A DNA stretch of 64,000 bases from Deroplatys truncata (lineage: Eukaryota > Arthropoda > Insecta > Mantodea > Mantidae), in the NCBI GenBank assembly GCA_030765065.1, contig CM060975.1, positions 106,970,094-107,034,093 on the forward strand, written 5' to 3'. A program made the position numbers and the translations under genes. Shown here piece by piece: positions 24,078 to 36,689 of the stretch. Below the pieces are notes generated by a model, which had not been told where the DNA came from, ran no database searches, and was given only the letters and a program-made list of their open reading frames with translations. Every line of letters starts with the position of its first letter. Position 1 is the stretch's first letter.

Positions 24078-25074
24078 AGCTATTTTATATACTTTTCTAA
24101 ATAGAAATATTATTTTTCCATATGTTTTCTGTTAATCTAATAAATATAGGCGATAAATAATTTTAGTTAGTGCATAGAAGTATATGTTTAATATATTTAG
24201 CAGCCTGATACAATAGAAAATAGCTTAAAGCACCAGCCAATATATTGTGTGTGATGGATATTGTGAAGTTTTAACATTTCGAAGTGTAGCACTTTAAAAT
24301 GCGAGAAAAATTAAGGATGAGTGACAGAAAAACTACTAAAATAGTTAATAACAAAAACATTTTCTGTAGAAGAAATTGCAAACATAATGATATCCACACT
24401 TTTTCTGCAGTAAGATTTGCTGTCTCTTATGTAAAGTTATGTAGAATTCAGTACGAAAGGAGTCGGTTTCGTCCTATAATTATAGCAGATGCAAGGTATA
24501 GCTACTGTATGTCGTTCCTTATGCCAAAAATGTTTAAACCAATTACTATAGTTGTTTATAAACAATTTAAAACTATAAAATTACACGAGTTTATATAAAA
24601 ATATTGACCCGAATAGCAAATGTAAAGTAAGGCACTAAAAACTCTCGTTAATATTTCTTATATAGCTTTTCGAGAGTATTAACTACATTTCTATAATTTG
24701 TGTTAACGTTAAAATCCCATTATAGAAAAAATTTGAGTGAAAACATATATTTTTGTAAAGAACCTCTTTTGAGCTCCAAATTATCTAAATAGCAATAATG
24801 TAATACATAAAAATTATTATATTTTCCCCTTACATAATGATCCTTTATAGAGACGTCTAGCTGGAGATCATTGATTGCACTTCTGTATGTACAATAATTT
24901 GCAAAGTACGGAAGTGAATAACAATAATAACAGCAACAATTATTATTATTTATTTGCATAAATAAATATCATTACTGTATTACAATATAGACATCAATCA
25001 AACACAAAAACCATTCTGTCTTACTATTATATTATAGCTCAATAGAAGTGCAGCACACAAAAATGTATACAGAA
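24078..25074. other. Unannotated AT-rich DNA
   Basis: Frames at 24,299-24,598 and 24,720-24,959 are AT-driven and have no recognisable content. Confidence 0.45.
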
Positions 25075-25882
25075 TATTTAAAAAAAGGTATTCCACATTT
25101 TCAGAGGTAATGGGCCAAAACAAGAAAGAAATTTCCATTAAACAGGGGTTCTAAAATGCATACCTTAAGAGCTATGGGCACTTGTTTATCTTCGTTGCTG
25201 TGAAACAACATCTCTTCCAATGCAAACTCTTTGTAGTTATGTATGACCTACAGAATGCAGTAAACAAAGAGTAAACAAATGAGGACTGTGAAACGGCATA
25301 GCTTCTAATGTAATCTGCTTTCGATTACATATGATCTGCACCTGTGAACCATCGCTAAAGGAGGAGCTCAATACGGTTCCTATTCATAGTAAGGCATGCT
25401 TTGTCCGACGTTAGGGAATGATGTATTCTCTTAAAGACACCAGATTAGCCACGGATGCTCTGGCAGGTATTGGTGACGTCTTTCCCTAGTGATTGTACAT
25501 CATTAATGGGGATTGATTACACCAAAGATTTCAAGATAAAACTACGATGTAAAAGCATTTCACAACTAATTCCATTAGTACTAATAGGAATACGCGCTGC
25601 ACTTATCCAGAACTGAAAATACGGTTTACAGTAACCATACTAACAGATGTTTAGTGCACACAGTATCCATAGACAATAACAGTCCTCATTTGTTTACTGT
25701 GTAGGTCGTATATAATATCTACGCAAGCGTAGATGAGATGATTTACATCAGCAAAGATGAACAAGTGTTCATAGCTCTTAAGGTGTGCATTTTAGAACCC
25801 ATGTTTACTGGACATTTGTTTCTTGTTTTGTTCCATAATACCACCTCTCAAAATATGGAATACTTTTTTTTAACACATGGTA
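25075..25882. mobile_element. Foldback (MITE-like) element with long inverted ends
   Basis: About 180 bases at 25,080-25,300 return as an inverted copy at 25,670-25,875. Shared blocks are GTATTCCACATTTT, AAAACAAGAAA, GGGTTCTAAAATGC, CCTTAAGAGCTATG and GTAAACAAATGAGGACTGT. The ~350-bp centre is unrelated to the arms. No coding capacity is seen. The end sequence resembles a repeat family I associate with cockroach and termite genomes; this is recollection, not a search. Confidence 0.65.
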
Positions 25883-26159
25883 TATTGAAGATAAAATCAT
25901 TATTTGTGACCTTAGCAGAAAAGGTAAAGCATGGCATTCATTGCTCCTCAACTGTGCTCATGTAGGATGCTTTCGTCGAATTAAACGTTTATAAAAGTTA
26001 TACTAACTGCTGCTGTCTTCATCATAGTAAGTAATCTACGCTTTACATGTTTAAAATGGATATGCTGTATTGGCTTTTGATAAACGTAAATAGTGAAATT
26101 GCATTTAAGGACGTTATTTCACTATTTGTTGGCTAATGAGAAATATTAGCTGCGGTCAT

Positions 26160-27113
26160 CTTAAAGGAAGTTTAAAAGCCCTATACCGTCAATGTTAAAT
26201 CTCCTAAATTCATGACCCATTATCTCAGGAACTATTTTATATATAGGACAGAAATTATTACAGGATATATAGTCATGCCTTTTAAGTTCATACATCTAGT
26301 TTTATCCAATATACTTTTTAATAAAGAAGATAAGAATTTTCCTCAATTATACAATCCTTGGATTGAAATTTATCAGCACTCATTTGGGGGGATAAATAAC
26401 AAAACATCTAATTTACACCAAGTAGATCCATAAACAGCACTTAGAGATTGTGTTTATCATCATAACAAGTAATTTGGCTACCTACAATAGTTTTTTTCGA
26501 TTGAACAGAAAATTAATTTTACGTACTTATCCCAGATAAACTCGATTATGGGACTCGCCATTTCACAGAATGACCTACCAATTAAAACCCCGTCACCCGA
26601 AGAAAGGAGAAGAGAAAAGGAGTAATTCAACTGAGGAGGTGCAGCAGTACCGCTATTGCACCTGCAGATTCCAGCACGGGATTATATTGGCCGGCCAGTT
26701 TCTGAGAAAACGGATTATTTATACTAGAAAGTATCATTTATAGAAAAAGCTCGGAAAATGGTAAAAACAAACTAGAATACATTTACGATGAAAGAAATCT
26801 TATGTCTTGAGTACACAGAAGCTGCCATATTTAACAGCAGCACCATTTTGTAGAGAGAACATTTCCCTAAAACGGGGTAAGTTTACCTTACTACTCTAAG
26901 TGTGTAGGAGTGAGTTATGAACTTTTCTATGCTGTTGCATAATTCAAAGTAAAAAATGGAAGCTGCAATACCATTATAAAATATATTAAAATATAAGTAT
27001 TGTTTCTGCAATAATAAAATGTATGCGAAATTAAGGAGGGAATTCGAATTTATAAGCCAGCACAGAAACTAAGACTGTATTTTTTGGGGCAATTTTTGCC
27101 ATTTAGTCTTCCC
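26160..27113 (+). repeat. Repeat E, copy 2
   Basis: Starts AAAGGAAGTTTAAAAGCCC and ends TTTTTGCCATTTAGTC. Key blocks are AAATTCATGACCCATTATCT, CACAGAAGCTGCCATATTT and TTCCCTAAAACGGGGTAAG. About 190 bases near 26,500-26,695 are not shared with other copies and may be a small insertion. Confidence 0.65.
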
Positions 27114-28740
27114 TTGAGTGATTCTCCATGTGTACGCAATGACTTTTAGGGGATGAGAAGGAAGACAAAAAACAATTAAACATTGTCATTAATTCCCAAC
27201 AGCTGTCTGACGTGCAAATCTCATTAATGCGTTACTACAGAAGGAAAACAGAATGTTGAAAATGTCACTTCGCCAACATTTGCCCTCCAAGGAGCTTTCT
27301 CGGAGGACTTTCTTAGTAAATAATGTTGGCAGCTTAGCTTAACATAACAATGCAAAATTTCCCGCTTTTCATCACCGCAAATTCCAGACTCAATTATTTA
27401 CTCCGGCCTCCCGATGACAAGTTCACGTCATGTTAGGATCGCTAACGAGATTGACAAACGAGCATCGCGACCTGCGTGCCTCCCGCGGCGTCTGTTGCAA
27501 TTAAAAGTGAAGGGAAACAGAGATTGGTGTAGAGCGGGGGTGAGAAGGGAGAGGCAGCTGTTGGATTTGCTAATCTTTTAGGGTTGATTTGCATCCAACG
27601 TATTTTATCTTGTACCTCACTACTTGCTATTTTGCACAGCCATTATTTAAATTGTGTAAGTAAAAGATGATGATTAAGTCATCAGCAAATTCAATTTTCG
27701 CAATGGGTAAAGTTTGGTGAAGAGATTTATCAGCAGCAGTTTCTGGCATGACAGATGTAAATGTGAGCTGCCTTCACAAGCGAAGAGAAATTAGGTTGTA
27801 ATTGTTTGCTTAACTTTGTGTACCACGATAGATTTAAACGAATTCATGTTTTTTGTCACAGATTGTATTTATTTGATAAGGAAGAGCAGGACATAATAAT
27901 GATTTGAAAATTTCCACTTGTGTTATTTTTTTCCAATCGAATCCCTGCCAATATCTCTCCTGTCACTGAACACAAAAGCAGCGGTCGGGAGTTTAACTTC
28001 AAACGAAAACATAAAGTTTCTTTTATTCCATATTGTATTATAGAAAATACTGCTCTCTTTCTCTCTGTGAAGGTGTCAGCTTGGAATATCAATTGATGAC
28101 GTCCCTTTTGCGGTTTATGCGGCTCTATAGTGCGTTTATGGAGGGATGCTCAGGTATACACGAATTATAACATGTAATCAAGTCACAAATGTAGCTGAAT
28201 TAATAAAATGGACTTATTAGGAAATACTGGTTTATAACTTTATGCAACGATTAAAATGAAAAAGAGTAAGAGAAATGAAATGACACAATTTCTCTTTTAC
28301 TTTTCTAGTGTAAACAAATTTTGGAGTAAATTAACAAATTACAACAGCGCATATTAATAACGCATATACTCCCTCATGTTTGAATGACTGTTTATATTCT
28401 TCTAGGCATGTTTTTCATCACATTGTTGATATTGAGGATTGCCAATGTTTTCCAGATTGGAGGAAGAATTTTTCAAACCGTGAAGTGTATTTGCCGGCAG
28501 AGTAAGCTATTCCATCGCTTTATTGCACATCTCGCCCATGTGGAATGTGTTCAGGGGACCAAGGTTGGAATTGTACATTATGCATTTCCAGATGAGGTGT
28601 AATTTTTGATGAGGAATATTGTCACTACTTTGACGTTATCTGGGAAGTGGTTTCATAATGTTGCTAATGACATTCATTACACTTTCACGAATGCAAAGCT
28701 TAGTTAGAAAGTAGATTCTCATTTTTGCTGGCAGCCAGGC
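27114..28740. other. Unannotated intergenic DNA
   Basis: No gene or repeat recognised. A modestly GC-richer patch lies at about 27,420-27,560. Confidence 0.45.
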
Positions 28741-28744
28741 CGAT

Positions 28745-28985
28745 CTGTTGACTCTCAAATCTCACCAAGTAATTCCAGGATTTTGTGGAGCGGTTTACAA
28801 TACCTCACAGCCCTATCCACACAAAACCAGCTGGAAATTCACTGGATCCCTGGCCACTGTTGCAGTGGCAACAATAAAGAGGTGGACCGACTCGCCAAGG
28901 AAACAGCAGAACCCCTTTATTGGATCTGGTCCAGTCATTCCTGCCAGCAGGACTAAAATCAAAACTATTCTCTAATAAGAGATTA
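28745..28985 (+). pseudogene. LINE fragment, RNase H domain
   Basis: The frame reads QNQLEIHWIPGHCCSGNNKE then VDRLAKETAEP, matching the RNase H block W-PGHSG--GNE-VDRLAKE of non-LTR elements. A stop follows soon after. No adjoining reverse transcriptase is visible. Confidence 0.6.
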
Positions 28986-30439
28986 GTTGGAAGAACCAGT
29001 GAACCAGGATTCTGTTGATAGAACGTTTTGTCCAAACATTGGATAAACCTTAGTAAAATTAGCTCAGGACTTGACCAAATCCCACTTTAAGGAATCGCAG
29101 AGATGTCAGGAAATCATTAGTCTAGTGATTTCTAATATCGAAACTTCAGGAAACGTCTCCAGTCTATGAAGTCTTGAACGCAGGTCTTACCTGTGGACTC
29201 TACGGACAGTCAAAAGAGACTGCAGAACCTCTTCTAGTAGAGTATGAAGAGCTATAGAAAGACGTAGGAATTTTATCTTTCAAGAACCCTATCCATAAGA
29301 TAAAGGCACAAACCTCATTGAGACGATCTTGAATCTTTTTGAAAATTTAGATTTATAAATATGAACGTAAAACAGGAGTGCATAGAATCCAAAGAGTGAC
29401 GTGTCAACAATCTTAGACATGTTCCTATCATACTCATTATCACTATCCTGGATGCAGAACTCTTTTGGCCCTAGAAGCAGATACCAATTCAGTCTATTAC
29501 AGTGCAGCCTCTGTAAGATACAGCTTCTTCACTGGGCGTAATTTTTTGGTGTTTCTCCAAGAATAGTGTAAGTATGAGGACTAATATCAGGAACTACTTG
29601 GTATGGCATACTTCATGCCATGTACGGTGGTACGTAATTTCCCAATGAAGTCCCTCTCCTCTGTGTACGGCTGTAAGAGTCTGGCGCAGCGGACATCTCC
29701 ACCATAATCCAACTTTAGAGATTATCTCTTAGCACGACTAAGACTTACTAGCAAGTACACCTATAGCATTTTGGAGATTCTGAGACAGTCGCTGAATTGT
29801 TAATGTTACATGTGTTCTAGCCTCTAACATAAAACATCTGTCGCCTACCAGTGCTGATTTTCTTGCTCTTCACTATGAATATTTTTAGAACTGATCTGTT
29901 ATCTCTGGTGCCTAATGAACTGCTGCTGATGTGTTAGACATTTAGAAAGTTTCAAGTATTCCTTTGGCGTGATCTCTTGCGTTTTCTTCGTGTTACCAGA
30001 TTTCATTCCAGTTTAGTTTAGTATTGAAATCAGACGACATCCTTCGTAGTTTATTGAAAATATTGGTCATTATGAAGGCCTCTCAAGTTCGTACCGCCGA
30101 ACGTGCATCTGCATTCGTTGACTATTTATATTAATGCATGTTTTTAGTTTGGCCCAGACAAAACTTTGGACCCTTGCGTTTTTGGATTCGGCAGCAATTA
30201 TTACAGGCTCTTCTACAGCTTTCAAAACCTTCAGTTACCGTTTATCTATAACCCCTCACATATAAATGTACACTATTTGACCTATCAGGATAAACATAGA
30301 ATACTAACGCTACATTACTCGGCGAAGCTATAGTGTGAGGCAGTGTTCATAGCGCATTTTGATCGCGTAAAATAAGTGCAGATAGTACATAAAGATAAGT
30401 GTATGACACTGTGTTCTATTGTTAATGGGAGGTGATTTT
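28986..30439. other. Unannotated intergenic DNA
   Basis: Possibly decayed retroelement sequence continuing from the RNase H relic, but I cannot identify any block with confidence. Confidence 0.35.
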
Positions 30440-30800
30440 TTCTGTGGTCAACGTGGAGAGGTGGACTTCCGAACATCGTGCTTTCACCGCTAAAACTTAT
30501 TTCAAGAATAATGATAGTGTGGTTAGTACTCTATGCATATTCAGGTGAGACTTCAATTTGGGGCGCCATGAAAAAGTGCCGGATTGTCGCACTATTACCA
30601 GGTGAGATAGTTCCTTCAGGTCAACTGCAAAATCTGTAATCGTAAGAGAAGCGAGTGAGAGAACTGTGCGGGCACTGAATGTGGTTGAAAATATTCGTGC
30701 TCAATCTTATGGAGCCCAAAGAAATCTGCTCGACGGCACTCTGCAGCTTTAGTTACTTCAGACCATACATTCAGAAGAATAGTGCATGAGGACTTCAGTT
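30440..30800 (+). pseudogene. Tc1/mariner-type transposase N-terminus (DUF4817-like), broken
   Basis: Two frames give conserved pieces in the right order. The first is VERWTSEHRAFTAKTYFKNN and DSVVSTLCIFR. The second, after a frame change, is SPKKSARRHSAALVTS and RRIVHEDFSFH. They match the helix-turn-helix start of an insect transposase family with EHR-F-V--Y-KNN-S and SPRRSARKHA-AL--RRILHEDL blocks (DUF4817). An in-frame stop and at least one shift break it, and no catalytic DDE/D part follows. Confidence 0.65.
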
Positions 30801-31269
30801 TTCATCTCTATTAACCCCAAATTGCCTACGAACTTAAACCTATAGATTTCGCTGCCACGAGAACAGTTTAAGTCCAGGGTTGTTGCAAAAGGGACACGGT
30901 TTAATCCATTCTTTCGTTTTGTTATTCGGTTGCGTTGGAGGGAGAAAGGAGAAGAATGGCACTTAGTGCCACAAAATGACATGCCTGGAGCAGATTCAAA
31001 CATTAAATCATAAATGACAATCCTACAACTGCTAACAATATTTGTGCTAACAAATGAAGTAAAAAGGTAGTTGTTTGCTTAATGTCCAATGTTATAAGTT
31101 ATGCTATGAACGCTACCGCAAACCTGTATAAACTACCCCCCACATTTCTTTTCGACGCATTAAAAGCAAAATATATTGACTGATCTGGAACAAATCTTAG
31201 GTCAATGCCAGACAAAACGTTACGTAATTCTTTACAAATTTAACCTTGATTATATTTTGAAACTCTTAC

Positions 31270-31345
31270 CTCAGGGGTCAACAACTCAGTGCGCGGGCAC
31301 GGCATTAAAGTTGCATAGTGCGCTGACCTGTCCTTGATATAGCTT
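31270..31345 (+). mobile_element. hAT-like terminal fragment
   Basis: CAGGGGTCAACAACTCAGTG followed by CGCGGGCACGG resembles hAT ends of the CAGGGGT-GGCAACCTGCGGCCCGCGGGC type. No partner end or transposase is visible nearby. Confidence 0.35.
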
Positions 31346-31649
31346 ACACGCAGAAAGGGAAAGCAGACACGCTGATAATAATGGCGTCTTGCTGTACGGC
31401 CGACAGCTAAAAGGGTATCATAATTAATAAGTATATAAAACAGCTTTTGTTTTAAGGGAAAGGAAATGAACATGACAGTGTCTCGCGCAATCTTAATAAT
31501 GTTGCGACTTACTCTTATTAAAATAGATTCCAATAAAACAGTGGCTTTTATTTTTTACGAGAGATTAAATGATAAAAATTGCCGAAAATATAACATTTTT
31601 AGTTTTTTGTGCACTATTGTAAAATGGAAGTTCCTCTTTAATTTTATAT

Positions 31650-31651
31650 TT

Positions 31652-31680
<29 letters not shown>
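31650..31680. repeat. (CA)n/(TA)n microsatellite
   Basis: A run of about 12 AC units followed by TATATATA. Confidence 0.9.
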
Positions 31681-31684
<4 letters not shown>

Positions 31685-31699
31685 ACATGTTATTGTAGG

Positions 31700-32325
31700 C
31701 AAAATACTCAGATTTTAAACATATTTTCAAAAATAGTACTACATCTGGCGTTTTTACTGTGAATTCTGTACCATTTCACAGAAAAAAAATCGAAACTCCT
31801 GACACACTTTGGAGTAAAGAGAAGTCATCTTTTAGGGGAAACTTAGCTCTACAAACCTACACTAAAGTTAAATGTGGGAAATTATGTATGCTTAAGCCAT
31901 GTGGTTTCCTTATTTGAAAATATATGCGAGTTTGTTTTTTTCCAGTTTTGCGTTAGGCAGCTTTTTCTATGAATGGTATTTCTTGGTCCATTATTTCAGA
32001 AACTATTCAAGATAAGTAAATGAAATTTTAGAATGAGTTCTGCTATGGATGTATTTTGGTGTTAATAAACCGTTGGTAATTTTTTAAAAAGATAATTGCT
32101 GATAAATGCTAACCAAAATGGTATAATTCACAAGTAATTCCACCTTCCTTAATAAACAAATTATTGGATAAGGATATGCATATCAGTGAACTTTGAAGGC
32201 ATTTACATTCTGTAAATAATTCAGTCCGGCATCCTATATAATTTCGGGGGTAACGGGTCATTAACTTAGCAGATTTAATATTGATAAGACAGACCTTTTA
32301 ATCTCCCTTTAAAGTAACTGTGAAT
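31700..32325 (-). repeat. Repeat E, copy 3, shortened
   Basis: Reverse orientation, from GTGAATTCTGTACCATTTCAC through GGTCCATTATTTCAGAAACT to GGGTCATTAACTTAGCAG and CTCCCTTTAAAG. Part of the family's distal segment is missing. Confidence 0.65.
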
Positions 32326-33059
32326 AAAAAAACACGAATTGCTTCCGTGACATCATTATAATTATTATCAATGAATGAATTAAATAAAGACACGCCGGAC
32401 ACATATCGTTTGGTCATCTTATTATATAGGATATGTGATACAACAGCCTGAATTATAATGATAAATATGCTAGAAGGTATACAGAACTAAGTTAATTTCA
32501 CTTCTTATAAAATAGACACTTCCTTTTTATTAATCGGAAATTTAAACAGTTTATTAAAATGCTGGTGCAGATTACTAAGCTATGAAAATAATAATGATAT
32601 GCAATTAATGGTTATTATGGCATTTGTAGGTTAGTAAACTGTGCTTCGTTACTCTGTTAAATTGCCGGGAAAAAAACAGTAAAAGTAAGGTTTATTTTTA
32701 TGTAACAATGTCATATCAATTCTCGAAAAATTAGTAATAAATTCTGCTTCGCTAAAATTGTAACAAAATATAACGTAATGACAAGATATTCTTTTGCACA
32801 TCATTGGAGATTCCATATACTTATCAGCGAACCCACCATTGTGACAGTATTGACCGAACTATCTCCGTGCAACTCCGCAGAATCACTGCAGCAACTGTGG
32901 AAGTGGACAAAAATAAGGTATCAGTTAGTTATATCGCCTAAACAATGCAATACAGTTAAGCTATAGTATCTGGGAAAACTAGACTTCAGAACTTCAGAAG
33001 CGATTCATGTTTTCAACCCTTCACGTTATGCAAATCTGCCCGTAAGCGATCTAGACAAA

Positions 33060-33515
33060 ACTTTGGAGCTCAGGCGGTAACTCCTGTGGCCTGCATTCGG
33101 GTGGTCCGGGTTCAAAGCCCATGGGACGAGCATTTTGACTGTCTTTTTTCTGTTTCCCTCAGTCGCCAAGCTAAATGCCGGATTGGATACTTAATACCAC
33201 AGCCCAAAGTTCCACCTTAAGTCAAAAATAGTAAAATGTAAAATAGACCGTAGTAGCGAATGTTCTGCCGTCTATCCACATATAATGAAAGCAGGTAGTC
33301 TGGACGGCACCCTAATGCCATCAGCCCGGCTCGTGTAGAAGCAGAGGTACAGTTGCTGTACACATGCCTCTGTGGACACGTGTCGAAGCTACCATCTGCT
33401 CGTCACAGAAGCAGAGGCACAGATGCAATGCACATGCCTCTGTGGACATGGTATGGATAAGATGGTATGGTACAGGGATGAGACCTAGAAGACTAACTTT
33501 ACTACACCACACACA
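33060..33515 (+). mobile_element. tRNA-derived SINE, group D, with internal monomers
   Basis: The head has GCTCAGGCGGTAACTCC and a B-box-like CGGGTTCAAAGCCC, followed by TTTCCCTCAGTCGCCAAGC and ATACTTAATACC. The tail (33,240-33,500) holds GAAAGCAGGTAGTCTGGACGG, then two copies of a segment centred on GAAGCAGAGG-AC and CATGCCTCTGTGGACA-G. The same tail occurs in reverse at 38.3-38.8 kb. Confidence 0.7.
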
Positions 33516-34003
33516 CCGATCCACAAGGTATCTCCTAACAGATCTGTTGCGATATGATCAGTAGTTAAAGTGGCGTAAATAAACAGAGATGAAAAGCTTT
33601 GGTCAGATAACGATTTAGAATTCAGTAAAAGTTATAGGTTATTTTTGGGTTGTTTTCAGAAACCATCTTATTTGCAACCTGTGTGTTTTATTCATATTTA
33701 TACTTCAGAACCAATAAAAAATGTAAAGACTATATTGAAGACTTAAAAATTATCACCGTGTTATTTTCACTCCCTTACCAGGAGAAATGTTCGTACAGTT
33801 GCACTTTAGTAGACAACAAGAATGTTAATTTTTCAGAAATTATAATTTTATTTTAATCTCTTGCATATTGTTTTGTCTGTAAAATCATAGGGAATTTAAG
33901 AGCCATCTTAGAGTATTGAAAAACTACCCCTAATGGTGTTTTCAATTCTTTATATACAATTCTTTATACACAATTCTTTATTTTTATACTTACTTTTTAG
34001 ATA

Positions 34004-35085
34004 TAAAAATTAGATGCGCTACATTCATATGACTTTCTCTACCCTCTATCGCCTATTAGGTATACAAGTTATTCTTAGAAAGTTTGTTTTCCTATCTAAT
34101 TCATTTTAATCGGGATAAGCCTTTCCGGAAATAGCTGCATTACACATTTTTTTATAGTTACAAAGGCAATAGTCAATTTTTTTTTAGAACTAGACGCTAT
34201 ACGGGCTTTAAAATTCCATACCCTTTCCATGATATAGCGAGAAGCAACCGAAAATCGACAGGATATGGATATCTTCGGAACCAGGATAGGCCACAAATAG
34301 CGTTATTTGAAATAAATTGCATGTTTTGAAGAGAACTAATTTTTTGTATACTGCATTTCGTCTATCTTTTAACGTTTGCAGTTATGCAAATCCTACCAAA
34401 TGAAGAGGACTTCGCAAACTATTCCCAGAATATTCAAGATATACATTTTATTTATATGTAAATACCTTCATCATATGGTATTTTAGGTAATGAAAATCCT
34501 TAGAGCATTTGTCGTCCTCCGTGGACTAGTGGTACCGTGCTAGCCTCTAGTTCCCAAGTTTCAAACCCGGCGGAGGGTGATGGATTTTTTCGGGCGAAAA
34601 AAACCTTAGCATGGCTTCCTTTGGAAGGGAAGTAAAGCCGGTGGTTCCATGCCGTAGATTTACGGCACGTAAAAGAACCTCAAGCCTGATAAAGAGGCCT
34701 CTGACAAACTTACCGGTCTTTCACGTCCAATATAGAATGAGACGCTAAGTACCGTAGTAGTTAAAGAGCGTCCATAAATAAAAATCAAATTTAAATTAAT
34801 TTACAGCCTTTTTTGAAAAATAAAAAATGTACAAAAATGTTCCATGTAATGGTAATTTGAGTTGGGGGAGATATTCGTGAAAATCTTCGTGTCGTATCTT
34901 TGAAAGATCCTGAACTTAAATACCACGTTTTGTATTTATCCGACATTTCGTTTTTGGGTAATGCTGTTCACACACACAATGCTTTTTTCATTCAGGGGCC
35001 TCAAAACTCGTACCGGTGAAATCTCGCTATAGAATTCTTGGGTGGAATGCAATATCTTTTCTACCTACTACGTGGTAGAGAAAGT
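34004..35085 (+). repeat. Repeat A, copy interrupted by a SINE
   Basis: From TACATTCATATGACTTTCTC at the left to ACTACGTGGTAGAGAAAG at the right, split by a group B SINE. The (CA)n tract is reduced to CACACACA. It lies about 20 bases from the LTR-like fossil. Confidence 0.75.
34514..34800 (+). mobile_element. tRNA-derived SINE, group B, nearly complete
   Basis: Head CGTCCTCCGTGGACTAGTGG with a B-box-like AGTTTCAAACCCGG, then the full group B body and AAATAAAAATCAAATTT tail. It is the most complete of the three group B copies and lies inside Repeat A. Confidence 0.8.
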
Positions 35086-35106
35086 AAAAAAATCACCCTT
35101 GCAACA

Positions 35107-36085
35107 TGAGGCAGTATTTTTAACACTAAAATGATTTCAGTCAAATTATATAATATATATATTCAATAACAGCCCGCCTTGAAGCAATATGTGTATGAAA
35201 TAATTTGTAAAATGTATGTAAAAGTCATTGCATATGCTTATAGTATTGTAAACATGTTTAATAATGTTATGTGAAAGTATTACGTAATTTAATAATGTAG
35301 GAGCTGTGAGAATAATAAGTTAAAAGTTGCTAACAATGAGGTAACAATGAGGTAACCTTGAGGCTATAATGAATTTGAAGGTTTAAATGCTACTAGTCAT
35401 TATTGGAGCAACAATAATGTAATTTTTGTGACAGTTTATAAAATAGGCAATCAATAACCAGAAAAAGCTTTAGTTAAATGAAGGTATTCTATTGGAGTAG
35501 GATTAGCCAATCAGAAACTGAAAAGGAGAAATATTTACAAATTCAGAAGTCAGTTGCCTGCAGACAGTGATTGTAACCAGACGCAAAAAGTGTCCTCGAA
35601 AGAAGTATAATACGTATTCGTGTGAGACGTAAAGTAAGTTTACGTGTTAAAAAGTGAAATTAATTAATAAAAAGAATCTCACAGCTTTCTATCAGTGAAG
35701 TATTATTAAGGTCGCGTCAAGCATTAATAAAAGGAGTGAAGTAAAATTATAATCTTTGTAAGCCTACATTCTTAGTCGCACCACAACCCTGCTAAGAGAA
35801 ACGTGTCTCTAACAATAATATTGACGCAGCCGAGGCAAACATAAATATAATATTTAAAGAAACAGTCAAATTAAAAAGTACATATTTTTAAACTTGGGGC
35901 GAAGGCTACCAGAAAGCGGGTACCATACGTGCGGTTGCAACTACTTCAAGTTCGGCTCCCAACAGCTGAACTACAATACGACAAAATAACCTTGTTCAAA
36001 TTGACGCCCAAAGCGTGGTGCAAATAACGTAACAAACCAACTTCTCAAATTGGCTCCGTACGTGGAGCTAATAAAGATATCTTCT
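35107..36085 (+). mobile_element. LTR-retroelement fossil (solo LTR plus leader), family unclear
   Basis: It shares about 700 bases with an inverted copy at 42.1-43.0 kb (roughly 85-90% alike by eye over the best stretch). The first part starts TGAGGCAG and holds TTTATAAAATAGG and AATAAAAGG signals, as LTRs do. After GACGCAGCCGAGGCAAAC a leader has two CAAATTGRC-CC--CGTGG-GC motifs, resembling lysine-tRNA primer-binding sequences. No coding part is present; it is an old fossil. Gypsy-like or BEL-like origin cannot be told apart here. Confidence 0.45.
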
Positions 36086-36689
36086 TTAAACATTAGGTAA
36101 GACAGGTTGTAAAGAATGTTTATAAAAAATATAGAATTTAACGAACATAAGCATAATATTATGGGTTCATTTAATTATGGATTGATCTCTCTTCATTTAC
36201 AGCAAAACAGAAGTAAACTTTAGAATGTCTGACACAGTTAATGGATATCAAGTTATGCTAGTTTATTTTGAATATTGAAGGTAGTTTCCAAGACGAAGAC
36301 GCTGTACCTGAGTAAGAATAGAGGCTAATAAGCAGTTCCATCATGCTTTGCTGCATGGGGAAATAGCAGGGAGCTGTTTCACTTGATTGAATTTTCCCCA
36401 GGCTAGCATTAAAGGCGACCACAATCTCTCGGAAAGGTGTGGATAAAACAGCACCAAGGGTAGAGTACATGGTGTAGGGAAGTTACTGCGACCTCTCAAG
36501 TGAATGGACCAAGTCTCCGTCCTCTACAAAGTGGAAGTGGTAGCCTCCGCTGCAGTTATATAGGGTAACTGATACAGGTACTGTTCCTTCGCCTCAAAGC
36601 AACGTTTTGAAGCTGGCACTACAGTGAGTTGTTGCGATCGCACTCCTTCATGATGTCCATTGCTAGCGAAGTGGTATACTACTCCTATT

